DNA of 64,000 nucleotides, taken from contig JARFJB010000396.1 in the NCBI GenBank assembly GCA_036346205.1, positions 1-64,000 on the forward strand, written 5' to 3'. This stretch comes from Vesta saturnalis. Its lineage: Eukaryota; Arthropoda; Insecta; Coleoptera; Lampyridae. Of the stretch, positions 52,740-63,873 are shown one piece after another (the first letter of the stretch is position 1; each line of letters opens with the position of its first letter). The notes under the pieces are model-generated. The model saw only the letters and a list, made by a program, of their open reading frames with translations. It did not search any database and was not told where the DNA came from. Made by a program: the position numbers and the translations under genes.

Positions 52740-54600
52740 TTAAAATGACTGCCCCGTTCGTATTTGGATAACAATGTATAGGTTTAAGATGTTGCTTAAA
52801 TAACATTTGTAAACAAGCTTTTAATTATATGTAAAAATCTACTTTAGTATACTTCATTGAATTAGATAATTTAAAGCTTACGGAAAGGTTTTATACACAT
52901 TAAAAGAGTAACCTTTTACTATGCATTCGTTTAATCAACGTTTTTGCTGTGGCTAGCATTGTACATTTCCTTATGAACAATGCGATGCTTTCTTTTTCAA
53001 TTCAGTGCAAGTTGTGCGTGATGATCCTATAGAAACGAATTTAATGCGGTGGAAAATGGTGGCAGGTAAATATACTTTAAATAATTTTCTCAATTTGATT
53101 TTTGTTTCTTTGCATTACCACCCCCAAATTTGGTTGAGCGACCCAACGTGGTAGGTGTAGTGTATCAAAATGAATTAGTGGCGGTATACGTTTTATATGT
53201 GGTAAAAACAGTGCTTTCGCTAGGGTGCGTCAAAATAAATACATGTGCTAAAAAGTGTATCTAGTGTTTTGCGGGAGCAGGATAGCATGTCCAAAGTGCT
53301 GGATGTTGTAGTCAATAGTATAGGTTTAATGAAATACCCCTTCGCTGTAAACAACTAAAGCTAGTAAATTCAGTTTTCAAAATCTTACTTTCAATTTTAT
53401 GTTAAGTGCAATTTTCATATGTGCTTTACAAATGGTACTTTTGCACGAAATCAATGGGGAGGGTGTAACATATTTTCTTACACATCACACAACCATTAAT
53501 TTAACCTTTACATTATTGACTCGTTAAGACTACTAAAATTCTTTCATTTGAATCATTCCTAATTCATATAAATTAATAACAATAATAAATTGATAATATA
53601 ATTCTTATTAACTGTAATCCTCCTAACCGATCATTGAAACATGATTCAATAGGTTATTAACTTTTTTACCCTCTACCTATTTTAAAAGCGTTCATTGATT
53701 GTTTCAGCCTTATGAGATAAAATTTTAGTAATGATAAGTTGCTTTCAAGCTTATATTCATTCTACTACCCTATTACTAATATATCAATCAACTAACCTAA
53801 TCATACAGGTAGTACAATTTAGGTCTTACTTACTGTCCTGGTATATTGTGTGTGCCGTAGTTATTGAATTATAATATATTTAACTTCTCCTAAAACTTTT
53901 ATTTATCATCGTAAGATTTTGAGCACTTAATTTACCAGTTTAAGCAAGGTTCCACCTAAGCAAGTGTCACACAGATCACGCTAAATGTTTGGATGTAGAA
54001 AGGTGATATCAACATAAGGTCAAAGAAACGTAAGGTGGATAAAGAACTGTGTTTTAGTAAAGGAATGTGTATAACAATATATGTTTATATTAATAAAAAA
54101 TCTTGGAAATGTTTATTCTAGATTATTTATCCTAACTACATATCTCTAGACCATCAATAAAGTTTCGCAACCTTTTAAATAGGATAAAATGAAAATTAAA
54201 TGAGATGTAAGTATATAGATGTTACACTTCTAGGTTTTGTAATGTAGTTAGCAGTTGCTGAGTTGTTTCTTTGCTCAGTTTAATGTCTTCTAAATGCTTG
54301 ACTCAGCCAAGAATTGCTTGGGCGACCCTGAAAGGTAGAATCCCCCACGCCTTGAAAATTTTATTTAGTACTCCTGAGAAATGGTTTATAAGAATTAACA
54401 CCTTAGCTCAGCCAAGAACCTTGAGGAATATACGTAGGGAATGTGTATGATGGCCTTGGGTAATACAACTTTGACCTTGAAGCGTCTTGATTTCTCAGAC
54501 CTGAAATGGTGGGGGTAGCTGGATAACAATCTATTTTTATAACTCGACCAAAACAATGAATCGCCTTTGTTCTTTTCTCAGAGGTGTGAACTTAAGGGCA
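52740..54600. other. Spacer of the giant palindrome
   Basis: Mostly single-copy A/T-rich DNA. 53006-53065 looks like an internal exon: polypyrimidine plus TTCAG before, CAG/GTAAAT after, open in one frame (QVVRDDPIETNLMRWKMVAG). The right part (54240-54600) repeats the phrase CTCAGCCAAGAA and carries array-type motifs (GACCTTGAAGCG, AACAATGAATCGCCTTTGTT), so the right arm's array extends into the spacer. Confidence 0.45.
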
Positions 54601-55961
54601 TTTTTTAAAAATTACATATGAATGCAAGCCTATTGTATCCCCTTTAAAACAATGAAAACCCATTCTAACACCTAACACACAATAAAAACTATTCATTTAT
54701 ATAAAACAATCAGGTATCCTTGTCTTGCATTCTGCAACATTAAAACTATAAATCGATTTTCTTAACCTTTTATATAAAAATTACATCAAATTAACTCCAT
54801 TTCTATACTGCAAGCTGTCACTGTTTACTCTTTTAAGTCCAAGGGTAGTTAATTTAGGAATAGGGCAGACATTTAATTTTTTTTTAGGTTTTTGGTATAT
54901 AACACTCCAAATCGAGTTTTATTTCTTTTACTTGCTTTATTAACGTCTCCAACCTCTTCTTTCGCTCCTCCACACTTACTGATTTTTCTGTACTTTGCAC
55001 CTTACGTACTACTACTTTCGTAATTGCTGTTACTGTGCACACATACAATGGGGACTTTTAAACCCTAACAATCATGGTTTCCAACACTACTTCTCATTCC
55101 AACTTTTTTCAAACATAGTCATTCTTCTTCTTCTCAAAAGCGGCGCAGAATTCATCATTTTTCTCTGGGTCAGAATTGCATCCCTAGATGATAAGCCTAT
55201 TGGAAAAGCTTCCCTTTACCCCTAAAAGTAGGTGATTTAAAGGGATTTATAGAAACTACCCCCATAAAAAATTCCCTCAAAGTAGGTGATTAGCTTTCTA
55301 TGTAATATAAAACTACTTTCAAATTGTACTTGGACCTTCCACGAATTGGGATTTCTAACCCCTCATGACCAGAGTTTAGGTTTGACCTAGTTCAGTTTAG
55401 CCTCCACCACGATTAATGGCTCTGTGAAACCTGTGTGAGTGACGGCTCCCTGTTTTGGGAAACGGTTATCTGTATTTGGGGAAACATTCTGTGGACTATA
55501 TGAGCCATGCACTATAATTTAGTCAAGAACCTTGATATTAGCATAGACCCCATCATTCTTGTTTCCATGACTCGTTTAGAATTGGTCCTGCAGGTTTCGA
55601 GTACATTTCGATCGGATGAGGTCGGGTAAGATCGGCCTGTAGGACATATGGTCTTGACAATTGTTTGGAGACCTTGAGAATTTCCAACCACACAACCAGA
55701 TACTGTACATAACATTTAGCCAATACAGGAACCTTGATATTAGCATAGACAACAATCCTCCATGAACTGATTCTATTGTTAGAAAGGAACGCTTATTTGC
55801 TATTTCCAAGAATTTAACCTCCAAGGAATGCTAAAATTGTTGACCTATATGGATAGGGTGGACCACAGAAATAGCTTGCATCATAGGGCTTTTACATGAA
55901 ATAATACACTTAATAATAGCATTTTATTGAAAATATTATAACCCCTATCAGCACACTCCTT

Positions 55962-56412
55962 TCACTGATATTGTCTTACATAGTTATTATAAAAGTGTAC
56001 ATTTGTCAAAGCACAATTACAGTGGTTTTTGTATGAAAGAAACAAGTTGTTTTCATTTTGGGTAAAAGCTGGTTGATCTTCAATTTCTATAACTGACTGT
56101 CTCAACAGTTTTCGAATGTAATCAGCTTTTTCTCGCCCTTTAACGTACACATCATCTGTTACCGATATTAGTTCACGAAGTATATGTGGAAAGAGATGTG
56201 TAGAGGTATATCCAGATCCCATTTGATGCAGTGATGATTATTGATTAACCAGACGGCTTGTCGTTGAAATTCTACATCTAAGAGGTGCCAAGGAAATGGT
56301 GGTTTGAACACAAAATGGGCAGCTTGATTTCCATTGTATATTGCTAGCTCTTTGGGTGTAAATACATGTTTTGCCGTTTTGAATCCTGTACATCAACTAT
56401 TACAAATCGTCT
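55962..56412 (-). pseudogene. DVQGF-motif protein, right-arm copy, broken
   Basis: Same coding sequence as 50285-50737 inverted, with frameshifting losses of single bases. For example, GTACAGGATT replaces GTACAGGGATT just after the DVQ codons, and there is a loss in the CCCAAAATG region. An in-frame segment from 56222 to 55962 remains open. The lesions are nearly all 1-3 bp deletions relative to the left arm. Confidence 0.8.
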
Positions 56413-57004
56413 CTGTAGCGTGACCCAAAACATATCACATTTCAAAACAATTTAGAATTTAAATGCAAGAAGCATGTGGTTAAACACAATTCGAGATAAG
56501 TTTCCTTATGCAAGTGTCAGACATCTATAACTTAACTAATATCTAATTGCTCTTCACAGCACTTTAGGTTTACCGTAAAATTATTCATCCTTATATAGAT
56601 GTACCAGTTGCATTCGGGGTTAAAATATGGACAGGATCGGACAGGATTGGGACCTTGAAAATTATTTCTCTGAATTGTAATGGCGTGACCTTGTCTATTT
56701 TTAGAAATTATAACTGGCCAGAACAATGGATCGCCTTTGTATAAAAGTGTGACCTTGAAATTTTGTAATATAGACATTGAAGCGTCGGCAAACAATGAAT
56801 CGTCTTTTGTTCTTTAAAAATTATTTCTCAGAATTGAGGTGTACTTTTATAACTCGGTCGGAACAATGAATCGTTTTGTTCTTTTCTCAGAGTGCCCTTG
56901 AAATTCGGAATTAACTTTGAAATTTACGTAACTGTATAATTAAAAGATTTTAATTTGTGTTTTGCATATAGTTTAAGATGTAGGTTTGTAATGAGTCACG
57001 GACA

Positions 57005-57247
57005 ATGTCTCAAAGTAAAAGGATCGCAGATCCTGATATGAAGGGTTTAAGGAAAGCTGAATGTATGGCTAGTAAACATTATAATGAAGCGATGAAAATA
57101 CCTATTAGGAAAGATGATGATGTCTTGTGGACCACATTAAACGAGAATCAGTTGAAGGAAATTGAATGTGAAAAACAAATAATAAATAAAATGGATATGA
57201 TCCAGCAAAGGTATTACAAAATGTTAAGTACATCAAATTTGCCATAA
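57005..57247 (+). CDS. 80-residue ORF of unknown function, right-arm copy
   Basis: The protein is identical to that of 49398-49640, in the mirrored position, with the same upstream TAATGAGTCACGGACA and downstream AAATCGATCTTTTATCTGTA. Perfect conservation of the reading frame while neighbouring sequence has drifted suggests selection or recent gene conversion, within the limits of an 80-codon sample. Confidence 0.55.
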   Translation: MSQSKRIADPDMKGLRKAECMASKHYNEAMKIPIRKDDDVLWTTLNENQLKEIECEKQIINKMDMIQQRYYKMLSTSNLP

Positions 57248-57349
57248 TATGTATATTTACTTAAATCGATCTTTTATCTGTATATAGATGAATATTGTGG
57301 TTAATAAATTATAAGTTTCATAAAAAATATTTTACTTGTTAGATCAGTC

Positions 57350-59340
57350 TGAGCAATGAATCGTCTGTGTTCTTGATTTCTCAGAATTTCAGAAGCTATG
57401 ACTCAGCCAAAACAATGAATCGCCTTTGTTATCAGAGGTGTGGCCTTATAAGCATAGACTTTGAAGCGTTGACAATGGATTGCCTTTGTTCTTGATTTCC
57501 CAGAATTGAGATGTATTTAGATAACAATCTATTTTTTAGAAATTATAACGGAATAATGGATCGTCTTTGTTCTCTCATGTGACCTTGAAAATTATAAACA
57601 TAGACTTTGAAGCGTTGGCTAAAATATTGGATCGCCTTTGTTCTTGATTTCTTAGAATCGAAGGGTATTTATATAACAATCTATTTTTATAACTCGACCA
57701 GAACAATGAATCACTTTTGTTCGTTTCTCATGTGACCTTGAAAATTGTAAGCATAGACTTTGAACAATGGACCCCCTTTGTTCTTGATTTCCTAGAATTG
57801 AGGTGGTAGCTGGATAACAATCTATTTTTAGGAATCATGACAGAACGCTTTTGTTCTCTGTAACCTTGAAATGAAACGTTACCTGTGTTGAGAAACAGCC
57901 ATCTGTTTTGGAAAACGGACCCTCTGTTTTGAAACGGATCCCTGTTTTGTGAAACGGGCCCCTGTTTTAGGAAACGTCTACCTGTTTGAACCACTTGAGG
58001 GCACTGGGAGGCGTTACCAGTAATCACCTTGAAGCATGCATAGACATGGCTTACTTAGGTTTGTAATAAGTCTCGAACAATGTCTCAAAGTAAAAGGATC
58101 CTGATATGAAGACTTTAAGGGAGCTGAATGTATGGCTAGTATACAATATAATGAAGCGATGACCTATTAGGAAAGATGATGATGTCTTGTGGACCACATT
58201 AAACGAGAATCAGTTGAAGGAAATTGAATGTGAAAAACAAATAGTAAATAGATATGCTCCAGCATAAGTGAGTATATCCCATAATACTTAAATCGATTTT
58301 TTATCTGTATATTGTGGTTAATAAAGTCTTATAAAAAATATTTTACTTGTTAGATGACCTAATCAGTCTGAACAATGCATCGTCTTTGTTCTCGGAATTT
58401 TAGAACTAACTCAGCCAAAACAATGAATCGTCTTTGTTCTTTTACCTTCAAATTGTAAGCATAGACTTTGAACAATGGGCCCCTTTATTCTTGATTTCCT
58501 AGAATTTCAGAAGCTATGACTCAGCCAAAACAATGAATCGTCTTTGTTCTCTCATGTGGCCTTGTAAACATAGACTTTGAAGCGTTGACAATGCATCATC
58601 TTTTTCTTGATTTCCTAGAATTGAGATAACAATCTATTTCTAGAATAACTGAACAATGGATCGTCTTTGTTCATTTCTCAGAGGTGTGACCTCATAAGCA
58701 TAAACTTTAAATCGTTGGTTGAACAATGGATCGCCTTTGTTCTTAAAGAGATGTATTTAGATAACAATTTATTTTTATAAATCAACCAGAATAATGGATC
58801 GTCTTTGTTCATTTCTCAGAGGTGACCTTGAAAATAGACTTTGAACTCGTTGAACAATGCATCGCCTTTGTTATTGATTTCCTAGAATTGAGATAACAAT
58901 CTATTTTTAGAATAACGGAACAATGAATCGTCTTTGTTCTCTCGTGTGACCTTGAAAATTGTAAGCATAGACTTTGAAGCGTCGGCTTGAACAATGGACC
59001 CTCTTTGCTCTTGATTTTTCTCAGAATTTGATATGTAGATAACAATATATTTTTATAACTCATCCAAAACAATAGATCGTCTTTGTTCTCTCAGGTGGCC
59101 TTGAAAGCATAGACTTTGAACCGTCGGCTTGAACAATGCATCGTCTTTGTTATTGATTTCCTAGAATTGAGATAACAATCTATTTTTAGAATAACGGAAC
59201 AATGAATCGTCTTTGTTCTCTCATGTGGCCTTGAAAATTGTAAGCATAGACTTTGAACAATGGGCCCCCTTTGTTCTTGATTTCTAGAATTGAGTGGAAT
59301 CTATTTTCGACCTGAACAATAGATCGTTTTGTTCTCTCGT
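57350..59340 (-). repeat. hr-like array of short palindromic motifs, right arm
   Basis: Inverted counterpart of 47120-49310, reading AACAATGAATCGTCTTTGTT and variants, with TTCCTAGAA/TTCTCAGAA-type boxes, AGATAACAATCT and TGACCTTGAAA. Unit order follows the left arm closely, with local losses. Confidence 0.85.
58079..58267 (+). pseudogene. Decayed second copy of the 80-residue ORF, right arm
   Basis: It begins ATGTCTCAAAGTAAAAGGAT like the intact gene, then lacks the GCAGATC block and several further short blocks (for example the AAATA before CCTATTAGG), so the frame is lost. It mirrors 48350-48532, so the duplication within an arm preceded the arm inversion or was copied with it. Confidence 0.75.
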
Positions 59341-59344
59341 ATGG

Positions 59345-59465
59345 GAAACGTTGAAACAGCTATCTGTTTTGAAACGGACCCTGTTTTAGAAACGGCTACC
59401 TGTTTATAGGAAACGGCTACCTGTTTTAGAAACGGACTGTTTTAGGAAACGTCTACCTGTTTTGA
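59345..59465. repeat. AAACGG-GTAGC-CTGTTT units, right arm
   Basis: Mirrored relative of the cluster at 47004-47115: GAAACGGCTACCTGTTT repeated three times with diverged neighbours, shorter by single bases than the left-arm units. Confidence 0.8.
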
Positions 59466-59636
59466 ACCACTTGAGCACTGGGGGGCGTGGCCTTGAAACA
59501 TGCATAGACTTGCTTGAGACTGAGGGCAATGACTTTGAGGAATCTGCAATTGACGTGGACAACCAAAAATCTAGTAACTTTTCTAGTGAATTTTCTAGTT
59601 ACTTGCCTTGAAGCATGACCTTGAAGAGGCAGAGTT

Positions 59637-59780
59637 AACAACCTAACACATGGCCTTGACTTAGCAGGGTTACCAACACGTGGCCTTGGCTTAGCATGGT
59701 TACCAACCCCGTGGCCTTGACTTAGCAGGGTTACAAACCTACCACGTGGCCTTGACTTAGCAGGGTCACAAACCTTTCCT
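59637..59780 (+). repeat. ~37 bp minisatellite, right arm only
   Basis: Four to five copies of a unit reading ACGTGGCCTTGACTTAGCAG plus GGTTACCAACC, with small differences. The corresponding left-arm place (46770-46830) has only one or two degenerate units. Confidence 0.85.
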
Positions 59781-59955
59781 ACAATGTGGTTGAGGTGACC
59801 TTGAAGATGATGACCTTAATAAACTATGTACTTGGACGTAGGCAATGTGATGACCTTGACCTTCTGATTTAATAATTCTTATAAGACTTAGCAGGGCAAA
59901 TTTCGATATCCTAATGTAAGTGACAAAGTGCGCCAGGATCCCTATACCTATACTA

Positions 59956-59957
<2 letters not shown>

Positions 59958-59993
<36 letters not shown>
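59958..59993. repeat. (TA)n microsatellite
   Basis: About 18 TA units, about 95 bp outside the right end of the giant palindrome, opposite a similar tract outside its left end. Confidence 0.95.
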
Positions 59994-59996
<3 letters not shown>

Positions 59997-60063
59997 ACTG
60001 TTGTTTATCCGGGCGTTGTCTCGCGTCTGCTGGTGATGCTTCTGACTCCTTCCAGTACAAAAA

Positions 60064-60097
60064 CGACGTTTCGGCAAAGTCTCATTTGCCATTTAAG
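60064..60097 (-). ncRNA. Hammerhead-like PLE terminal motif, degraded
   Basis: The minus strand has CTTAAAT, helix GGCAAA-tgaga-CTTTGCC, then GAAACGTCG. The helix and the GAAACGTC side are intact, but the CTGATGA side is not. It probably marks a PLE end, since the same GAAACGTCG stretch occurs in the PLE tails at 32230 and 33738. Confidence 0.3.
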
Positions 60098-60507
60098 TTT
60101 TCTCCTTCTCCAACTGATTTGTTCGGCTCCGTGTTACTCGAATCGAACTGAGGTCCTGCTGTCCTGTCTCCTGTTTATATTTGGTGTTGTGTACTTTCAC
60201 TGCTTTCACTGGTTTCCCTGCTTTCACTTTCCCTTCTTTCTCTTTCTAGGTGTTGGATGGTGCTGCTGTGCATGATGTTCGTATGGATGGTTCTGGTTCG
60301 GGTGATCGTTTCCTTGTGTGACGATGTTCTGCTAGTGTTATCTTCCATGTATTAGGCAATATTTCGGAATCGTCTCGTGTGTTAAGAGCCTACCATCTTC
60401 AATCTTTGTTCATCTAGATATGACTAAAAGGGCTGATCGAAAGTATCGATTATAATCGATTAATTGGGTTTGGATAAGTTTTCGAAAATAATCAATTATT
60501 TGATTTA

Positions 60508-60617
60508 TTATGAGCTTCGTTATGCGCGGTACTCTAGCAAAGTACAGGTCGTAGGTTCAAATCCTACTCGACGTAAACTTTTTATTTATGTATTTAATAA
60601 AATTAATAATAATTTTT
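60508..60617 (+). mobile_element. 5'-truncated copy of the tRNA-bearing retroelement
   Basis: A perfect 14 bp duplication AATTATTTGATTTA flanks it (60494-60507 and 60618-60631). After 16 unrelated bases it begins in the middle of the D arm of the tRNA-like gene (60524). It continues through the anticodon arm and T arm, then the same A/T-rich tail as 28934-28977, with only a base or two changed in the tRNA part (CGACGT for CGAGGT, one added A). 5' truncation plus a long duplication is the signature of LINE-driven insertion. Confidence 0.85.
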
Positions 60618-60631
60618 AATTATTTGATTTA

Positions 60632-61824
60632 ATCGATTATTTGATCGATCGATCATTTTTTTGATAATCGATTATATGAGTAATCGAGCAATAAAAATTC
60701 ATTTTTTTTCAGTAATCTGTTGTCGATTGTTAAAACTTACAACCGCCCTTATTTCACATTTAAATTTCTACCCACATTATAGTTTACACATTTGCAGTTA
60801 CTACATGAACAAACGTAACTTTTACTCGATTATATTTTTAATGCGTGCAGACTGACGTTATCCAACTATCGTTTGACTAATCAACTGTTTGATTAATCTT
60901 TTTGAAAATAAAAAATTTGTTTAAGAACGAATTATTCCTTCACTAAAAGAGATAAAAGAAAACAGAAACATTTCCAAACCAGAAACTCAACATAAAAGAT
61001 GTGCATTTGAAGTATTTCTTTCCTTTTTTATGACTACTATAAAAGAGATAGATTTAAATTCAATGTAGTGTTTCGTTTTTAACAAATTCGTCTCTAATAA
61101 AGTAAATTTGAATTAATTCCCATTATACTATATTCATTTCAGTAAGCTTTACAATAAAAGCTAAGTATAATTAAAATACAATGAACAATAAAATAATAAA
61201 ATAATGAATTTAAATAACGGATGGTATGCAATTACTGCCTTTAACGTTTTATTGTTTTCCTTAATAGTTAAATAAAAACCTAAAAAATGTTTGATTATTA
61301 ATAAAAGTTTAAGCGCCAATAGACCAAACGTATAATTTAGTTAAAAATTACTGTAAAAAGATAATAAATTGTTGTACTTTGTTCGAACTACTCATCTACT
61401 CTCAGCGGGACAATAAAATATAATGCTGTATACTATGAAAATTGTGAAACAGTCATATGAATTAAATATTCATGTTTAGGTGTACCTACCTTGTCTTTAT
61501 AAATATAGTAGCAAGAGTAAAATTGGCGTAAATGTTGAAAAGAAATATATATATACATATAGTTTTTTGTAATATCCATGTTATTAAAAACTTAGATTAC
61601 ATTAGATTTATAGTTTGCAAAGTGTTATATGGTGTTATGAGGTGTTCTGATTTGTAAATGAGATAATCAGGTGAAAATGTTTCCTTGTATTACATTACGT
61701 TCTTATAGTAAATTATCGCTATACAGGGTGTCTTCAACTTCTTAACCTTAAATTATGCTTATGACAAGAGTATAAACAGTTATTACTACGGCCTAAGGTT
61801 GTAAGTTATACAAATAATAATAGC
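60632..61824. other. No recognised gene
   Basis: The start is rich in ATCGATTA-type repeats (60440-60680). A CAGGGTGTCTTCAACTTCTT terminus at about 61725 looks like one end of another mariner-type element whose partner is not visible, perhaps cut off by the LINE insertion. Confidence 0.3.
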
Positions 61825-61825
<1 letters not shown>

Positions 61826-61896
<71 letters not shown>

Positions 61897-63510
61897 CGCG
61901 ACGGCACACTTTATTAAAGGAAAATTGGACAATACTGTAAATGTTATAAATGAAAGCGAAGAAACTATAAAAATTATTCAAATGGGAGAATTTTACAAAT
62001 ATTTAGGAGTATCGGAAGGAAGTGAAATTGACCACACTGGTACAAAATCAAAATTAAGGACTGAATATTTAAAAAGAACTAGAAACATTTTACAATCAAA
62101 ATTAAATGCAAAAAACCAAATAATAGCTATTGGCACATTAGCAGTACCGATACTTCAATATAGTTTTGGTGTAATTCAGTGGACAAAACAAGAGATTAGA
62201 TCTTTAGACAGAAAAACTAGAAAGTTAATGACAATTTACGACGCATTACATCCAAGAGCGGATACATATAGATTGTATGTACCAAGAAAAATGGGAGGAA
62301 GAGGATTAAAAATATCAATTTACATACAACAACGAAATCTTCAATTTGGGTACTTATTTAAAATCCATTTAATTCGGATAAAAGTATTGAAATGATATTA
62401 GCCACGATAACAAGAAATCAGATTACAACTCCATTGTAAAACAAACAAATAAATTGTTTCAAGAACTTAATATTGAAGAAACAAATCAATAAAAAAGCAT
62501 TGACAAATAAATTATTGTTAAATTGGCATAACAAACCGAGGCATGGACAATTAGTATCAAAGATGAAAACTATTACCATGGACGCAAGATTAAGTTATGC
62601 ATGGTTAAGTTGAGATCTAAAACCTGCAAGTGAAAGTCTAATTGTGGCAATCCAAGACCAAGCAGTAGCTACAAGATATCAAGAACATAAAATTCAACAC
62701 AAGACCACCAATCCAAAATGTAGAATTTGTAATGATCAAAATGAAACAATTTGGCATATTAGGCTTCATGTACAGTATTAGCAGGAAGAGAATATATTGA
62801 AAGACATAACCAGTATGTACTCAGATACATTTTAACTTATGTTTGGAGTTTGAATGTTTAGTAGCTGTCGATAAATGGTACAATCATATTAAAATGTTAC
62901 CATAAATGATGCATCATACTACTATTTTGTATGATACACAGATCCGTACAGATACCCGCAAACAAACCGGATATTACAATTAGAACAAGGAAAACACCTA
63001 CTTGATCGATGTCGCAATACCAATGGATCAAAACATAGTTAAAAGGAATCTGAAGAAATTTTGAAGTACAAAGACCTAGCGATTGAAATTCAAAGAATGT
63101 GGAACACAAAACAACTATAATTCCTATCGTTATTGGAGCTACTGGGTATGTAACAACAAGTTATAAAGATTATGTGTCCAAATTACCTGGTACACATAAT
63201 CCTATCATATTCAAAAAAGCTATATTAGGGACATCATATAGTAAGAAAAGTTCTTCCTTAAATGAAAGTATGGATATTTACCTGAGGTGTATGGTATACA
63301 CTTGTAAAGAACTGGATACAATAAACCAGCCAGAATGTATAACATCCTAAATTTTTAGTGTGTAGGTGTTACTTATTAAGTGTTTATTCAATGTTTTAAT
63401 GTTGCTGGTTAATGTATTGTAATATATGAATCTGTGGTTTGTGAAAATAAAGAAATAATAATAATAACAATAATAATCATAACAATCATAATAGTAATAA
63501 TAATAAAAAG
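61826..63510 (+). mobile_element. RLE-type LINE (R2/R4-like), 5' truncated, between (TAA)n tracts
   Basis: The left neighbour is (ATA)n at 61826-61895, the right end (TAA)n-like repeats at 63454-63510. Coding homology begins immediately after the left tract and ends at about 63350, followed by a 3' UTR. The element keeps the RT thumb, a zinc knuckle and a restriction-like endonuclease. Elements of the R4/Dong group are known to use TAA repeats as targets, which fits the position. Confidence 0.75.
61925..63350 (+). pseudogene. LINE C-terminal region: RT thumb, zinc knuckle, RLE endonuclease
   Basis: First frame: GEFYKYLGVSEG, then LNAKNQIIAIGTLAVPILQY and SFGVIQWTKQEIRSLDRKTR, followed by RADTYRLYVPRKMGGRGLKI, typical of RLE-LINE thumb regions. 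Then (62620 on) KPASESLIVAIQDQAVATRY and CRICNDQNETIWHI, followed in a shifted frame by CTVLAGREYIERH, a C-x2-C-x8-H-x(n)-C knuckle. The endonuclease follows: NKPDI (62960) and YLIDVAIPMD (catalytic K-P-D and D), IQRMW and IIPIVIGATGYVTTSYKDYV at 63118 on. Several frameshifts and stops are present. Confidence 0.85.
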
Positions 63511-63529
63511 ATGTAACGTTACAACCCAG

Positions 63530-63873
63530 GCAAAGAAGTCATGGGGGATAATAACCATGGTCAGAAACGATGTTTGCGTTTGAGTACTGGACTTCAAGCA
63601 AATACGGTCGAAATTGTAGGCAAAAAGAACTTTAGTTTAATAAACTTATATCTATCCAATTCAACATGGTCAATAAGCTAATTGAAAGACCTTATACCGT
63701 TTTTAATGTTAGGCGATTACAATTGTCACAATACTATGTGGGAATCAGTTCAAACAAAGCAGAGGGGACAAGATTTACAGTGTGTGATAAATGAACATTC
63801 TTTATTTATCCTTAACAATGGAGACCCTACACATGCAAACACAGCTTTTGGAAATTTTGAAATTCGGCAATAG
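63530..63873 (+). pseudogene. LINE APE-type endonuclease fragment
   Basis: The end of the domain reads FLMLGDYNCHNTMWESVQTK, which is the G-D-F/Y-N-x-H-N-x-x-W block with catalytic D and N. Then LFILNNGDPTHANTAFGNFE follows, as in Jockey/I-type elements (N-N-G-x-x-T). The upstream part (63560-63680) is decayed and the window edge cuts the continuation. It may be a separate element from the RLE LINE, because RLE elements do not encode this domain. Confidence 0.75.

Larger units (their letters stand above)
46707..59864. mobile_element. Giant inverted repeat with cargo ORFs and palindromic-motif arrays (unclassified)
   Basis: The left arm, 46707 to about 52740, is the reverse complement of the right arm, about 54600 to 59864; the spacer is about 52740-54600. 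Mirrored landmarks: 46707-46790 with 59775-59864; 49398-49640 with 57005-57247; 50285-50737 with 55962-56412; 51499-51729 with 54995-55225; 52430-52735 with 54605-54895. A ~595 bp block (51834-52428) is only in the left arm. A minisatellite (59637-59780) and some array units near 54460-54590 are only on the right. Cargo is small ORFs; I see no transposase, integrase or polymerase. Both outer ends lie near (TA)n tracts. It may be a very long TIR element, an endogenised virus-like replicon or a segmental inverted duplication. An assembly fold-back must be ruled out. Confidence 0.8.

Noticed and set aside
46707..59864. Polinton/Maverick with extended TIRs
   Set aside because: No polymerase B, integrase, protease or capsid coding was seen in arms or spacer; the Polinton polymerase relics lie elsewhere in the window.
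61793..61981. Poly-leucine frame on the minus strand
   Set aside because: Translation of the (TAA)n tract.
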